A stretch of DNA of 64,000 nt from Streptomyces sp. CNQ-509 (GCF_001011035.1 NZ_CP011492.1:4757001-4821000); one strand, 5' to 3'; shown: positions 23,942 to 34,613, numbered from the stretch's first letter. Notes: generated from the letters alone by a model not told the origin. A program made the numbers and translations.

Positions 23942-25723
23942 ATGCAGCCAGTTCAGAGCGGCGATCCCGAGGCCGTCGGGCCGTACCGGGTGCTGGGCAG
24001 GCTCGGCTCCGGCGGCATGGGCCGGGTCTTCCTCGGCCGCAGCCCGGGCGGCGCCACCGTGGCCGTCAAGGTCGTCCACCCGCACTTCGCGCACGACGAC
24101 GAGTTCCGTGCCCGCTTCCGCCGTGAGGTCGAGGCCGCCCGCCGCGTCGGCGGCGCCTGGACCGCGCCCGTGCTCGACGCCGGGCCCGACGACGACGTGC
24201 CGTGGGTCGCCACCGGGTACGTCGCCGGGCCCAGCCTCGGCGACGCGGTCGCCGAGCACGGGCCGCTGCCCGAGGAGACCCTGCGCCCCATGGGCGCCGG
24301 CCTCGCCGAGGCGCTGGCGGCCGTACACGGGCTCGGGCTCGTCCACCGGGACGTCAAGCCCTCCAACGTGCTGCTCACTCTCGACGGCCCCCGGCTCATC
24401 GACTTCGGCATCGCCCGCGCCACCGACGGCACCGCCTCGCTGACCGCCTCCGGCGCCTCGGTCGGCTCGCCCGGCTACATGTCGCCCGAGCAGATTCTCG
24501 GCCGGCCCGTCACCGGCGCGGGCGACGTCTTCAGCCTCGGCGCCGTGCTGGTCTTCGCGGCCACCGGGCGGTCGCCCTTCCCGGGCGACAGCGCGCCGAC
24601 GCTGCTGTACCTGGTGGTGCACGAGGAGCCGCAACTGCACGGTCTCAGCGGGGAGCTGGGGGAGCTGGCCCTCGCGTGCCTGTCGAAGGACCCGGCGGGG
24701 CGGCCGGAGCCGGCGGAGCTGGTGGACCGGCTGACGGCGGGCGGCGAGGCGGCACACCTCGTACGGCCCGGCTGGCTGCCGCCGCCGGTCACGGAGCAGA
24801 TCAGCCGGCGCGCGGTGGAGCTGCTGGCGATGGAGGCGCAGCCGGCGGCCGCGCCGGAGCGGCGGGACGACGGGCTGCCGTCGGGTCCCGTGCCGCTGCA
24901 GCAGGCGGAGTACGGGCCGGGGGCGTTCGGGCCGCCGCCGGTGCTGGACGGCACGGCGGCGGGCGCGACGGCCGGAGCGGGGGCGCCGGGTGCTCCGCAG
25001 GCGGACGGCGCGGCGGCGTGGGCGACGCCGCCCGACGGGGCCGGTGCCGGGGCCGCGGGCGCCGCGCTCGGCGCGGCCGCGGTGACGGCGCCGGAGCGGC
25101 GTGCGGAAGTCGGCCTGCGCTCGCGCCGGTTCAGTTGCACGCTGGTGCTCTCCGTCGCCGGCGCCCTCGCGGCGCTGATGCTCGGCCTCTTCTTCGTACC
25201 CGGACTGCTGGACGGCGGCGCCGACCGCCCGCAGGCCCAGAACCCCACCGGCGGCAACTCCGCGGGCAACGGCAACGACAGGGGCAACGAGGACGGCGCA
25301 GGCGGCAGCGGCGGCGCGGCCACCGACAGCCCGTCCCCCGAGCCCACGAAGGCCGTCGACGGCGTCCCCGAGCGGTTCCTCGGCACCTGGAACGGCGAGG
25401 TCCTCCAGGACGACGGCGTCCCGAACGGCCGCGTCAGCGTCGAGATCGAGGAGGGCGGGAAGGGCGAGTACGTCGCGTACTTCGACTACTCCCTCTACGA
25501 CGTCGCGCACTGCTACAGCCGCGCCAAGCTCACCGCCGCCACCGGCGGATCCCTCGTCCTGCGCGAGGAGGACGACCCGGCGAGGAAGAACAGCGAGGGC
25601 GTGTGCGCCCCCGGCACCTCCGAGGTGACGCTGACGCACAAGGGCGGCGCGACGGTGGAGTACCGCTCCGACGCCGAAGCCTCCGGCAACCCGCGCGCCA
25701 CCCTGCGGAAGGGCGGCGGCTGA
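23942..25723 (+). CDS. Membrane-bound PknB-type Ser/Thr protein kinase
   Basis: A 593-residue kinase. Residues about 15-270 form a Hanks-type domain: GRLGSGGMGRVFLGR (ATP loop), AVKVV with the catalytic Lys, HRDVKPSNVLL (catalytic loop), DFGIAR (Mg) and GSPGYMSPEQ (P+1). A Pro/Ala/Gly linker (about 300-390) leads to one membrane helix at about 400-424, then a Gly/Asn/Ser linker and a beta-rich extracellular domain (FLGTWNGEVLQDDG) of about 100 residues that I do not recognise. It has no PASTA repeats. It lies between mqnA and mqnC, 61 and 93 bp away, so co-transcription with the menaquinone genes is possible. Confidence 0.92.
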   Translation: MQPVQSGDPEAVGPYRVLGRLGSGGMGRVFLGRSPGGATVAVKVVHPHFAHDDEFRARFRREVEAARRVGGAWTAPVLDAGPDDDVPWVATGYVAGPSLGDAVAEHGPLPEETLRPMGAGLAEALAAVHGLGLVHRDVKPSNVLLTLDGPRLIDFGIARATDGTASLTASGASVGSPGYMSPEQILGRPVTGAGDVFSLGAVLVFAATGRSPFPGDSAPTLLYLVVHEEPQLHGLSGELGELALACLSKDPAGRPEPAELVDRLTAGGEAAHLVRPGWLPPPVTEQISRRAVELLAMEAQPAAAPERRDDGLPSGPVPLQQAEYGPGAFGPPPVLDGTAAGATAGAGAPGAPQADGAAAWATPPDGAGAGAAGAALGAAAVTAPERRAEVGLRSRRFSCTLVLSVAGALAALMLGLFFVPGLLDGGADRPQAQNPTGGNSAGNGNDRGNEDGAGGSGGAATDSPSPEPTKAVDGVPERFLGTWNGEVLQDDGVPNGRVSVEIEEGGKGEYVAYFDYSLYDVAHCYSRAKLTAATGGSLVLREEDDPARKNSEGVCAPGTSEVTLTHKGGATVEYRSDAEASGNPRATLRKGGG

Positions 25724-25816
25724 CCCCGGCGCCCGCCCCTGCGCCGGAGCCCGCGGCCTGCTCCGCGTAGGCTGGGGTCCGCTCGTACGCACCACTCGCG
25801 GAAGGGGCCGGTCACC

Positions 25817-27013
25817 GTGACCACCGATCTGCAGGCAGTCCTGGACCGCGCCGCCGCGGGCGGCCGCGTCACCCCCGGCGAGGCCCTCGACCTGTACCGC
25901 TCCGCCCCGCTGCACGCGCTGGGCGCCGCCGCCGACGCCGTGCGCCGCCGGCGCTACGCCGGGACCGAGCACATCGCGACGTACATCATCGAGCGGAACA
26001 TCAACTACACCAACGTCTGCGTGACGGCCTGCAAGTTCTGCGCCTTCTACGCGCCGCCCACCGCGAAGGACAAGGGCTGGATCCGCGGCCTGGACGACAT
26101 CCTGCGCCGCTGCGAGGAGACCGTGCAGCTCGGTGGCACCCAGATCATGTTCCAGGGCGGCCACCACCCCGACTTCGGCGTGGAGTACTACGAAGAGCAC
26201 TTCTCCGCCATCAAGAAGGCGTTCCCGCAGCTCGTCATCCACTCCCTCGGCGCCTCCGAGGTCGAGCACATGGCGCGCATCTCCGGCACCACCGCCGAGG
26301 ACGCCATCCGCCGCATCCACGCCGCGGGGCTGGACTCCTTCGCCGGCGCCGGTGCCGAGCTGCTGCCGGCCCGGCCGCGGCAGGCCATCGCGCCGCTGAA
26401 GGAGAGCGGCGAGCGCTGGCTGGAGATCATGGAGAGCGCGCACGGGCTGGGCGTGGAGTCGACGTCCACGATGCTGATGGGCACGGGCGAGACGAACGCG
26501 GAGCGGATCGAGCACCTGCGGATGATCCGGGACGTGCAGGACCGCACCGGCGGGTTCCGGGCGTTCATCCCGTACACCTACCAGCCGGAGAACAACAAGC
26601 TGAAGGGCCGCACCCAGGCGACCACGCTGGAGTACCTGCGGATGATCGCCATCGCGCGGATCTTCCTCGACAACGTGGCGCACATCCAGGGCTCCTGGCT
26701 CACCACCGGCAAGGACGTCGGCCAGTTGACGCTGCACTACGGCGCGGACGATCTCGGCTCGGTGATGCTGGAGGAGAACGTGGTGTCCTCCGCCGGGGCG
26801 CGGCACCGCTCGAACCTGCGCGAGATCATCGAGATGATCCGCGGCGCCGACCGGGTGCCGGCGCAGCGGGCGACGACATACGAGCATCTCGTGGTGCACG
26901 ACGACCCGGCGGACGACCCCGTGGACGACCGCGTCGTCTCGCACCTGTCGTCCACCGCCCTCGACGGCGGTACGGCGCACCCGGAACTGACGCTGGTGGA
27001 GGCCGACCGGTGA
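25817..27013 (+). CDS. mqnC: Cyclic dehypoxanthinyl futalosine synthase
   Basis: A 398-residue radical-SAM enzyme that cyclises dehypoxanthine futalosine in the menaquinone pathway. The cluster motif is CVTACKFC at residues 68-75 (CX3CX2C), followed by [14 protein letters not shown] near 110, which binds SAM, and [15 protein letters not shown] near 252. The C-terminal ~40 residues after [10 protein letters not shown] are Asp-rich and not part of the fold. GTG start; stop overlaps menG by four bases. It is intact and about twice as long as the coreless MqnE-like protein at 8.1 kb, its paralogue. Confidence 0.95.
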   Translation: MTTDLQAVLDRAAAGGRVTPGEALDLYRSAPLHALGAAADAVRRRRYAGTEHIATYIIERNINYTNVCVTACKFCAFYAPPTAKDKGWIRGLDDILRRCEETVQLGGTQIMFQGGHHPDFGVEYYEEHFSAIKKAFPQLVIHSLGASEVEHMARISGTTAEDAIRRIHAAGLDSFAGAGAELLPARPRQAIAPLKESGERWLEIMESAHGLGVESTSTMLMGTGETNAERIEHLRMIRDVQDRTGGFRAFIPYTYQPENNKLKGRTQATTLEYLRMIAIARIFLDNVAHIQGSWLTTGKDVGQLTLHYGADDLGSVMLEENVVSSAGARHRSNLREIIEMIRGADRVPAQRATTYEHLVVHDDPADDPVDDRVVSHLSSTALDGGTAHPELTLVEADR

Positions 27014-27705
27014 CGCGCGCGACCCTGGAGAAGCAGCCGCACGAGGTGGCGGCGATGTTCGACGACGTCGCCGCGAACTACGACCTCACCAACGACGTCC
27101 TCTCCCTCGGCCAGGCGCGGCTGTGGCGCAAGGCGGTCGCCCGCGCGGTCGACGCGCGGCCGGGGCAGCGGGTGCTGGACCTGGCGGCGGGTACGGGCAC
27201 GTCGTCGCTGCCGTTCACGGCGGCGGGCGCGTACGTGGTGCCGTGCGACTTCTCGCTGGGCATGCTGCGCGAGGGCAGGCGGCGCCACCCGCGGCTGCCG
27301 CTGACGGCCGGGGACGCGACGCGGCTGCCGTTCGCGGACGGGGTGTTCGACGCGGTGACGATCTCCTTCGGGCTGCGCAACGTGCAGGAGACGGCCGCGG
27401 CGCTGCGCGAGATGCGGCGGGTGACGCGGCCGGGCGGCCGGCTGGTGATCTGCGAGTTCTCGCACCCGACGTGGGCGCCGTTCCGGACGGTCTACACGGA
27501 GTACCTGATGCGCGCGCTGCCGCCGATCGCGGAGCGGGTGAGCAGCAGCCCGGACGCGTACGTCTACCTCGCGGAGTCCATCCGCGCCTGGCCCGACCAG
27601 CCCGCGCTGGCCGCCGAACTCGGCGCCGCCGGCTGGACCCGCCCCGCATGGCGCAACCTCAGCGGCGGCATCGTCGCCCTCCACCGCGCGTACGCCCCGA
27701 GCTGA
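27010..27705 (+). CDS. menG: Demethylmenaquinone methyltransferase
   Basis: A 231-residue SAM-dependent methyltransferase of the UbiE/MenG family, which makes menaquinone from demethylmenaquinone in the last ring step. Marks: [19 protein letters not shown] at residue 17, [15 protein letters not shown] near 57 (motif I), [14 protein letters not shown] near 116 and [12 protein letters not shown] near 143. The GTG overlaps the mqnC stop (GTGA), tying it to this pathway rather than to ubiquinone. Length and motif order are complete. Confidence 0.93.
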   Translation: MTRATLEKQPHEVAAMFDDVAANYDLTNDVLSLGQARLWRKAVARAVDARPGQRVLDLAAGTGTSSLPFTAAGAYVVPCDFSLGMLREGRRRHPRLPLTAGDATRLPFADGVFDAVTISFGLRNVQETAAALREMRRVTRPGGRLVICEFSHPTWAPFRTVYTEYLMRALPPIAERVSSSPDAYVYLAESIRAWPDQPALAAELGAAGWTRPAWRNLSGGIVALHRAYAPS

Positions 27706-27800
27706 GGCCGCCGGGTCCCGGGCACGGCCGGGGCGGACGTGAGGGTGCCGGGGGCGGGACCTAGAATGCGGGGACCGACCCGCGTTCCCTGGGAGCCGCC

Positions 27801-29087
27801 GTGACCGACGCCTCTGAGTCCACTCGCACTGCCGATGTCATCGTCGTCGGGGCCGGGCCGGCCGGCTCGACGACCGCGTACTACCTCGCGAAGGCCGGGC
27901 TCGACGTCCTGCTGCTGGAGAAGACGGCGTTCCCCCGCGAGAAGGTCTGCGGCGACGGGCTCACCCCGAGGGCGACGAAGCAGCTTCTCGCCATGGGCAT
28001 CGACGTCTCGGAAGAGGCCGGCTGGCTGCGGAACAAGGGCCTGCGGATCATCGCCGGGGGCAACAGGCTGCAGCTCGACTGGCCGGAGCTGGCCGCGTAC
28101 CCGGACTACGGGCTGGTGCGCAAGCGCGACGACTTCGACCAGCAGCTCGCCCAGCAGGCGCAGAAGGCGGGCGCCCGGCTCTACGAGCGGTGCAACGTCG
28201 GCCGGCCTGTCATCGACGAGCGCACGGGCCGGATCACCGGCGTGCACGCCAAGCTCGGCGAGGAGAAGACGCCCGTCACCTTCCACGCCCCGCTGGTCAT
28301 CGCCGCCGACGGCAACTCCTCGCGGCTCTCCCTGGCCATGGGCCTGCACCGGAACGAGAAGCGCCCGATGGGCGTGGCCGTGCGGACGTACTTCACCTCC
28401 CCGCGGCACGAGGACGACTATCTGGAGTCCTGGCTGGAGCTGTGGGACAAGCGCGGCGCCGAGGACCGGCTGCTGCCCGGGTACGGCTGGGTCTTCGGCA
28501 TGGGCGACGGCACGTCCAACGTCGGCCTCGGCATCCTCAACTCCTCGTCCGCCTTCAAGGAGCTGGACTGGCGGGACGTGCTCAAGGCGTGGTGCTCCTC
28601 GATGCCGGAGGAGTGGGGCTACACCCCGGACAACATGACGGGCCCCATCCGGGGCGCCGCCCTGCCGATGGCCTTCAACCGCCAGCCGCACTACGACCGC
28701 GGCCTGCTCCTCGTCGGCGACGCCGGCGGCATGGTCAACCCGTTCAACGGCGAGGGCATCGCGTACGCGATGGAATCCGGCCAGATCGTCGCGGACGTCG
28801 TCGTCCAGGCCCACGGCCGCTCGACCCCGGCCCAGCGCGAGCTGGCCCTGCAGCGCTACCCGAAGGTCCTCAAGGACACCTACGGCGGCTACTACCAGCT
28901 CGGCCGCGCCTTCGTCCGCCTCATCGGCAACCCGAAGGTCATGAAGCTCGCCACCGAGCGGGGCCTCACCCACCCGGTCCTGATGCGCTTCACGCTCAAG
29001 CTGCTGGCGAACCTCACGGACCCCCAGGGCGGCGACGCCATGGACCGCATCATCAACGGCCTGGCGAAGGTCGCCCCCCGGGCTTGA
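27801..29087 (+). CDS. FAD-dependent isoprenoid reductase (MenJ / geranylgeranyl-reductase family)
   Basis: A 428-residue flavoprotein. ADVIVVGAGPAGSTTAYYLA near residue 10 is the FAD dinucleotide motif, KVCGDGLTPRATKQLL near 49 is typical for geranylgeranyl reductases and LLLVGDAGGMVNPFNGEGIA near 304 is the second FAD motif. In Mycobacterium a close relative, MenJ, saturates the second isoprene unit of menaquinone, next to menG, so the position 95 bp after menG supports that role here; partial hydrogenation of MK-9 is known in streptomycetes. It has no membrane helix but should bind lipid at the membrane. Confidence 0.85.
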   Translation: MTDASESTRTADVIVVGAGPAGSTTAYYLAKAGLDVLLLEKTAFPREKVCGDGLTPRATKQLLAMGIDVSEEAGWLRNKGLRIIAGGNRLQLDWPELAAYPDYGLVRKRDDFDQQLAQQAQKAGARLYERCNVGRPVIDERTGRITGVHAKLGEEKTPVTFHAPLVIAADGNSSRLSLAMGLHRNEKRPMGVAVRTYFTSPRHEDDYLESWLELWDKRGAEDRLLPGYGWVFGMGDGTSNVGLGILNSSSAFKELDWRDVLKAWCSSMPEEWGYTPDNMTGPIRGAALPMAFNRQPHYDRGLLLVGDAGGMVNPFNGEGIAYAMESGQIVADVVVQAHGRSTPAQRELALQRYPKVLKDTYGGYYQLGRAFVRLIGNPKVMKLATERGLTHPVLMRFTLKLLANLTDPQGGDAMDRIINGLAKVAPRA

Positions 29088-29117
29088 GAATTCGCGCACA
29101 CGCGCCTGGGACGCAGA

Positions 29118-29157
29118 CGCGAGAGCCCCCGCCGGACCGCCGGCGGGGGCTCTCGCG
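29118..29157. terminator. Strong bidirectional hairpin
   Basis: A perfect 18-bp stem, CGCGAGAGCCCCCGCCGG (29118-29135) with its complement at 29140-29157, and a four-base loop. It sits between the convergent menJ-like and NlpC/P60 genes and should stop both. Confidence 0.9.
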
Positions 29158-29178
29158 TAGACGTGCGCGCGGGAGGGC

Positions 29179-30027
29179 TCAGAGGACCCGCACGGCCGAT
29201 GTGGGCATGTAGTACGACATCTCCTGGATGACCACGCCCTTCGACGGGTTGGCCGCGTCCAGGTACTTGCCGTCGCCGATGTAGACGGCCACGTGGTACG
29301 CCGAGCCGGTGCCGCCCCAGAAGACCAGGTCGCCGGGCTGGACGTCGGAGACCGCGACCGGGGTGCCGACCGTGGACTGCTCCGCGGCGGTGCGGGGGAG
29401 CTCCACGCCGACGGTGCGGAACGCGGCCTGGGTCAGGCCCGAGCAGTCGTACGACGCCGGGCCGGTGGCGCCGAGCACGTACGCCTTGCCGACCTGGGCG
29501 TTGAGGAAGTCGAGCACCGTGCCGACGCTGCCCGACGCGGCCGGGGCCGCCGCGGGGGTCTCGGCGGCGGGCGCGGAGTCGGCGGTGGAGGCGTCCGGGG
29601 CCGAGGCCGCGGCCAGTTCCTCGCGCTCCGCCGCGCGGGCCGCTGCGCGCTCCCTGGCGCGCTCCTCGGCGGCGGCGCGGGCCTCCGCCTCCTTCTTGGC
29701 CTTCGCGGCCGCCTTGCGGGCGTCCTCGGCGGCCTCCTGGGCGTTCGTGCGCAGTTCGAGGCGGAGGGCCGCGGTCTGGGTGGCGTCGGCGCTCTGCTCG
29801 ACGCCGGTGGTGAGGGCCGTGCTCACGTCCACGGTGGGGAGTGCGGCGGTCGACTCCGTGGCCGTCGAACCGGTGGTCCTGCTGGTGTCGGCGAGGGCGG
29901 GAGCGGACGCCGCCGTCGCGACCATGGTGCCGAGGGCGCCACCGGCGACTCCGGTGCGGACGACCCACGCGGGGGCCTGCCGGCGCCGGGGCTTCCGGTG
30001 GCTGGGTATGTGCGGTTTACGGGACAT
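29179..30027 (-). CDS. Secreted NlpC/P60 peptidoglycan hydrolase
   Basis: A 282-residue exported cell-wall hydrolase. An Arg-rich start is followed by a hydrophobic stretch, RTGVAGGALGTMVATAASAP (about 25-44), ending in ALA-D, a good signal-peptidase site. Residues about 80-145 are a Lys/Arg/Glu/Ala coiled coil (AAEERARERAAARAAERE), then an Ala/Pro linker and an NlpC/P60 domain from about 175. Its catalytic residues are visible: Cys in SYDCSGLTQAAF near 194 and His in YHVAVYIGDG near 245. It cleaves stem peptides. ATG 30027 has no clear ribosome site, but it is the only start before the signal peptide. Confidence 0.88.
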   Translation of the reverse strand: MSRKPHIPSHRKPRRRQAPAWVVRTGVAGGALGTMVATAASAPALADTSRTTGSTATESTAALPTVDVSTALTTGVEQSADATQTAALRLELRTNAQEAAEDARKAAAKAKKEAEARAAAEERARERAAARAAEREELAAASAPDASTADSAPAAETPAAAPAASGSVGTVLDFLNAQVGKAYVLGATGPASYDCSGLTQAAFRTVGVELPRTAAEQSTVGTPVAVSDVQPGDLVFWGGTGSAYHVAVYIGDGKYLDAANPSKGVVIQEMSYYMPTSAVRVL

Positions 30028-30634
30028 GAACACCAGCGCTATCAGGGGGAAGGACCCTGTTTCAACAGTCGTGGGATGCGCCACACTTGGCTGCCCGGTC
30101 TGTGAAATGAGGCATTTGGGCGGTCCGTTCCCCGGGCGCTCGCCGGCGGCCGGCCTTCCCCGCGTCGTTACCCGCTTGATACGCACGGCATTTGGCCCGC
30201 CCGCCGAACGTTGCCGGACGGTTATCACTTCTGCCGCCGCAAACCAAGCAAGGACGGTTGCCCGGCAACTCGTACTGTGGTCCATATCACTCGGATCCGT
30301 TTCCGCGCCCCCGCTCCCCGCGGAGGCCCTTGCGCGTGTGTGCGTACGGGCCGGGACGGCCGAATAACAATTGAGCGCGACGGCGCTCGAATTCGCCCTC
30401 CGGCCGCGCCACGGTGAAATCGGCCGCCTCTCGAACCTCACCGCTCCCACCTCGCTGACCTGCGGCCGGCCGCCGGTGGCGGCGATCCGGTGATCGTTCC
30501 GTCGCGCCGAGGGGCCTGCTCCGCGGGCATTCGGCCGTCCGATCGATCACCGGGTGGTTAAGATCACAAAGCCGTAGGGGACCCCCGTGTCACAGATCAC
30601 AGAGCGATGGGCATAAGATGCCCATCAGTAGGGC
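30028..30634. other. Long intergenic region between nlpC and nuoA
   Basis: About 600 bp without a supported gene between divergent transcription units. It holds the promoters of the hydrolase gene and of nuo. TCACA half-sites occur at 30564-30569, 30590-30594 and 30597-30601. A perfect 9-bp inverted repeat, GATGGGCAT / ATGCCCATC, lies at 30606-30626, and TAAGAT at 30614-30619 could be a -10 element. The part nearest nlpC contains GC-rich stems but no riboswitch that I can match. Confidence 0.6.
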
Positions 30635-30652
30635 TTGTGAACTGCCTCACAT
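30635..30652. promoter_or_regulatory. Rex-like redox operator before nuo
   Basis: TTGTGAACTGCCTCACAT fits the Rex site TTGTGAA-N4-TTCACAA, with a complete left half and five of seven bases in the right half. Rex represses respiratory genes when NADH is low and is known to act on nuo in Streptomyces. It lies 86 bp upstream of nuoA. A 12-bp palindrome, CTCACATGTGAG (30646-30657), overlaps it. Confidence 0.65.
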
Positions 30653-30737
30653 GTGAGCGATCTTGGTGGGGCAGGAACGCGAGTCCGGTGTGGACTTGCA
30701 GGCAGTCATCGTCGACTGGAGAGGAGCGGGGCCAGCG

Positions 30738-31097
30738 GTGAACGTATACACGCCGATCCTCGTGCTCGGAGCCATTGCGGCGGCCTTCGCGGTGTTCTCC
30801 GTGGTCGCGGCGGCGCTGGTGGGTCCGAAGCGCTACAACCGGGCCAAGCTCGAGGCCTACGAGTGCGGCATCGAGCCGACGCCGATGCCCCCCGGTGGGG
30901 GCCGCTTCCCGGTCAAGTACTACCTGACGGCGATGTTGTTCATCATCTTCGACATCGAGATCGTCTTCCTCTACCCCTGGGCCGTCTCGTTCGACGCCCT
31001 GGGGATCTTTGGGCTCGTGGAGATGCTGCTCTTCGTGCTCACCGTCTTCGTCGCGTACGCCTACGTGTGGCGGCGCGGCGGACTGGAATGGGACTAG
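30738..31097 (+). CDS. nuoA: NADH-quinone oxidoreductase subunit A
   Basis: A 119-residue membrane subunit of complex I with three helices. LEAYECGIEPTPMPPGGGRF near residue 36 carries the conserved Cys loop at the quinone/Q-site junction and IIFDIEIVFLYPWAV near 70 the second helix. The GTG at 30738 gives the length usual for the family; the frame continues upstream but without homology. GGAGAGGAG lies 11 bases before. First gene of a 14-gene operon. Confidence 0.97.
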   Translation: MNVYTPILVLGAIAAAFAVFSVVAAALVGPKRYNRAKLEAYECGIEPTPMPPGGGRFPVKYYLTAMLFIIFDIEIVFLYPWAVSFDALGIFGLVEMLLFVLTVFVAYAYVWRRGGLEWD

Positions 31098-31109
31098 GGG
31101 GTACTACGA

Positions 31110-31660
<551 letters not shown>

Positions 31661-31664
<4 letters not shown>

Positions 31665-32401
31665 GTGGGGAGAGCGCGGACGGGGTCAACCCCGACCAGG
31701 ACGTGAACGCCGAGAACCTGCCCGGCAGGCGCGGCGATCACGGCGAGACCATCCGCGTCCAGCGCGGCATGTTCGGCTCCGAGGGCGACGGCGACACCTC
31801 CGGCTACGGCGGTCTCGTGCGGAGCGTCCGGCTGCCGGGCGAGTCCGCGCGCCCGTACGGCGGCTGGTTCGACGAGGCCGCCGACGAACTGGAGGGCGCC
31901 CTCGAAGAGCAGGGGCTCCTCCCCGCGAACGCCATCGAGAAGGTCGTCGTCGACCGCGGCGAGCTGACCTTCCACGTCGACCGCGCGCACCTGGTCCGCG
32001 TGATGCGGACCCTGCGCGACGACCCCGCGCTCCGCTTCGAGCTCTGTACCGGCGTCTCCGGCGTGCACTACCCCGGCGACAAGGGCCGCGAGCTGCACGC
32101 CGTGTACCACCTGCGCTCGCTCACCCACTCCCGGCTGCTCCGGGTCGAGGTCAGCGTGCCCGACGACGACCCGCACATCCCGTCCGTCGTGGAGGTCTAC
32201 CCCACGAACGACTGGCACGAGCGCGAGACCTACGACTTCTTCGGCATCGTCTTCGACGGCCACCCGGCGCTGACCCGGATCTTCATGCCGGACGACTGGC
32301 AGGGCCATCCGCAGCGCAAGGACTACCCCCTCGGCGGCATCCCCGTCGAGTACAAGGGTGCCCAGATCCCTGCTCCCGACCAGCGGAGGTCGTACCGATG
32401 A
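31661..32401 (+). CDS. nuoC: NADH-quinone oxidoreductase subunit C
   Basis: A 246-residue subunit of the peripheral arm. Residues 1-60 are a Gly/Asp/Glu-rich extension found in actinobacterial NuoC; the core follows, ending with the signature [17 protein letters not shown] near 181 and [16 protein letters not shown] near 221. It contains no cofactor and packs against NuoD. GTG overlaps nuoB; its stop overlaps the nuoD ATG. NuoC and NuoD are separate here, not fused. Confidence 0.96.
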
Positions 32402-33726
32402 GCACCACCCACACGACCGGGGCGGCCCGGGAGACCACCGAGGGCACCGTCTACACCGTCACCGGCGGTGACTGGGACGAGGTCGTCGAGTCGGTCCACC
32501 GCGCCGACGACGAGCGGATCGTCGTCAACATGGGACCGCAGCACCCCTCCACCCACGGCGTGCTGCGGCTCATCCTAGAGATCGACGGCGAGACCGTGAC
32601 GGAGTGCCGTTGCGGAATCGGCTACCTGCACACCGGCATCGAGAAGAACCTCGAATACCGCACGTGGACCCAGGGCTCCACCTTCGTGACCCGCATGGAC
32701 TACCTGACCTCGTTCTTCAACGAGGCCGGGTACTGCATGGCGGTGGAGAAGCTCCTCGGCATCACCGACGACGTGCCCGACCGGGCCACCGTCATCCGGG
32801 TGATGCTGATGGAGCTGAACCGGATCGCCTCCCACCTGGTGGCCATCGCCACCGGCGGCATGGAGCTGGGCGCCACCACGGTCATGATCTACGGCTTCCG
32901 CGACCGGGAGCTGGTCCTCGACCTCTTCGAGCTCATCACGGGACTGCGGATGAACCACGCGTTCATCCGCCCCGGCGGGCTCGCCCAGGACCTGCCCCCC
33001 GGCGCCGTCGACTCCATCCGCGAGACGATCAAGACGCTCCGCAAGAACTTCCCGGAGTACGACGCGCTGGCCACCAACAACCCGGCGTTCAAGGCCCGGA
33101 TGCAGGACGTCGCACATCTGGACCTGGCCGGCTGCATGTCCCTGGGCGTCACCGGCCCGGTGCTGCGCGCCACCGGGCTGCCGCACGACCTGCGCAAGAC
33201 GGACCCGTACTGCGGCTACGAGACGTACGACTTCGACGTCCCGACCGCGGACACCGCCGACGCCTACGGCCGGTTCCTCATCCGGCTGGAGGAGATGCGC
33301 CAGTCGCTGCGGATCGTCGAGCAGTGCGTGGACCGGCTGGAGCCGGGCCCGGTGATGGTCGCCGACAAGAAGATCGCCTGGCCCGCGCAGCTCGCGCTGG
33401 GGCCCGACGGCCTCGGCAACTCGCTGGACCACATCAAGAACATCATGGGGACCTCGATGGAGGCCCTGATCCACCATTTCAAGCTGGTCACCGAGGGCTT
33501 CCGGGTGCCACCGGGGCAGGCGTACGTGGCCCTGGAGTCGCCCAAGGGCGAACTGGGCGTGCACGCCGTCAGCGACGGCGCCACCCGCCCGTTCCGGGTG
33601 CACTTCCGCGAGCCGTCGTTCGTGAACCTGCAGGCCATCGCGGCCATGACCGAGGGCGGCCAGGTCGCCGACGTGATCGTGGCGATCGCGTCCATCGACC
33701 CGGTGCTGGGAGGCGTCGACCGATGA
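32398..33726 (+). CDS. nuoD: NADH-quinone oxidoreductase subunit D
   Basis: A 442-residue 49-kDa-type subunit that forms the quinone pocket with Nuo[16 protein letters not shown] near residue 43 carries the conserved His of the quinone site, [16 protein letters not shown] near 75, and [15 protein letters not shown] near 191; the terminal GGVDR is the usual hydrogenase-like ending. Coupled by ATGA to nuoC and nuoE. Confidence 0.97.
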   Translation: MSTTHTTGAARETTEGTVYTVTGGDWDEVVESVHRADDERIVVNMGPQHPSTHGVLRLILEIDGETVTECRCGIGYLHTGIEKNLEYRTWTQGSTFVTRMDYLTSFFNEAGYCMAVEKLLGITDDVPDRATVIRVMLMELNRIASHLVAIATGGMELGATTVMIYGFRDRELVLDLFELITGLRMNHAFIRPGGLAQDLPPGAVDSIRETIKTLRKNFPEYDALATNNPAFKARMQDVAHLDLAGCMSLGVTGPVLRATGLPHDLRKTDPYCGYETYDFDVPTADTADAYGRFLIRLEEMRQSLRIVEQCVDRLEPGPVMVADKKIAWPAQLALGPDGLGNSLDHIKNIMGTSMEALIHHFKLVTEGFRVPPGQAYVALESPKGELGVHAVSDGATRPFRVHFREPSFVNLQAIAAMTEGGQVADVIVAIASIDPVLGGVDR

Positions 33727-34609
33727 CGACAGCAGAGCAGGGCCAGGCGGCCGTGTCGCTGGGCATGCCCCAGTTGCCGGCCCCGGACTATCCAGCCGAG
33801 GTGCGTGAGCGGCTGGCCGCGGACGCCAGGGAGATCATCGCCCGCTATCCGGACAGCCGGTCCGCGCTGCTGCCGATGCTCCACCTGGTGCAGTCGGAGG
33901 AAGGCCACGTCACGCGCACTGGCATGCAGTTCTGCGCGGAGATGCTGGACCTGACCGCCGCCGAGGTGACGGCGGTCGCCACCTTTTACACCATGTACCG
34001 GCGCAAGCCCTCCGGTGACTACCAGGTCGGAGTCTGCACCAACACGCTCTGCGCGGTGATGGGCGGCGACGCCATCTTCGACGAGCTGAAGGAGTACCTG
34101 GGCGTCGGGAACCAGGAGACCACCGAGGACGGCAAGGTCACGCTGGAGCACATCGAGTGCAACGCCGCCTGCGACTTCGCCCCCGTGGTGATGGTCAACT
34201 GGGAGTTCTTCGACAACCAGACCCCCGAGTCCGCCAAGCGGCTCGTGGACGATCTGCGCGCCGGCGCGGAGGTGCACCCCACCCGCGGCGCGAAGCTGTG
34301 CACGTTCAAGGAGACCGCCCGCATCCTGGCCGGATTCCCCGACGAGCGCCCTGGCGCCGTCGCGGAGTCCGGCGGTGCGGGCCCCGCCTCGCTCATCGGG
34401 CTGCGCATGGCCAAGGGCGAGGAGCCGGCCGCGCGCGTGGTCAGCCAGCGCGCCGAGCCGCACCCGGCCCACCCGCCGGCGGACGCGCTGGAGGACCAGC
34501 CGCCCGCCGGCCACCCCAGTTCGCACGACGCGCCGCAGCAGACCTCCGCGTCCGACCCGGCGCACCCGCCCACCGCGTCCGCGGATGAGCCCACCGAGGA
34601 GGAGGGCGC

Positions 34610-34613
<4 letters not shown>
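33723..34613 (+). CDS. nuoE: NADH-quinone oxidoreductase subunit E with long C-terminal tail
   Basis: A 296-residue 24-kDa-type subunit. The thioredoxin-like domain binds cluster N1a through [11 protein letters not shown] near residue 102 and [14 protein letters not shown] near 144 (four Cys). The domain ends near residue 205; the remaining 90 residues are Pro/Ala/His/Gln-rich ([17 protein letters not shown]) and probably disordered. Bacterial NuoE is usually 160-180 residues, though actinobacterial versions carry tails. Start ATG 33723 and stop both overlap neighbours. Confidence 0.95.

Noticed and set aside
25817-27013. mqnC as the missing intact mqnE
   Set aside because: Its motifs ([26 protein letters not shown] and [11 protein letters not shown]) are those of MqnC, and MqnC cannot replace MqnE chemistry.
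30028-30400. ydaO (c-di-AMP) riboswitch upstream of the NlpC/P60 gene
   Set aside because: A GGGGAGCGGGGGCGCGGAA stretch on the minus strand recalls one piece of the motif, but the other conserved blocks are missing in order.
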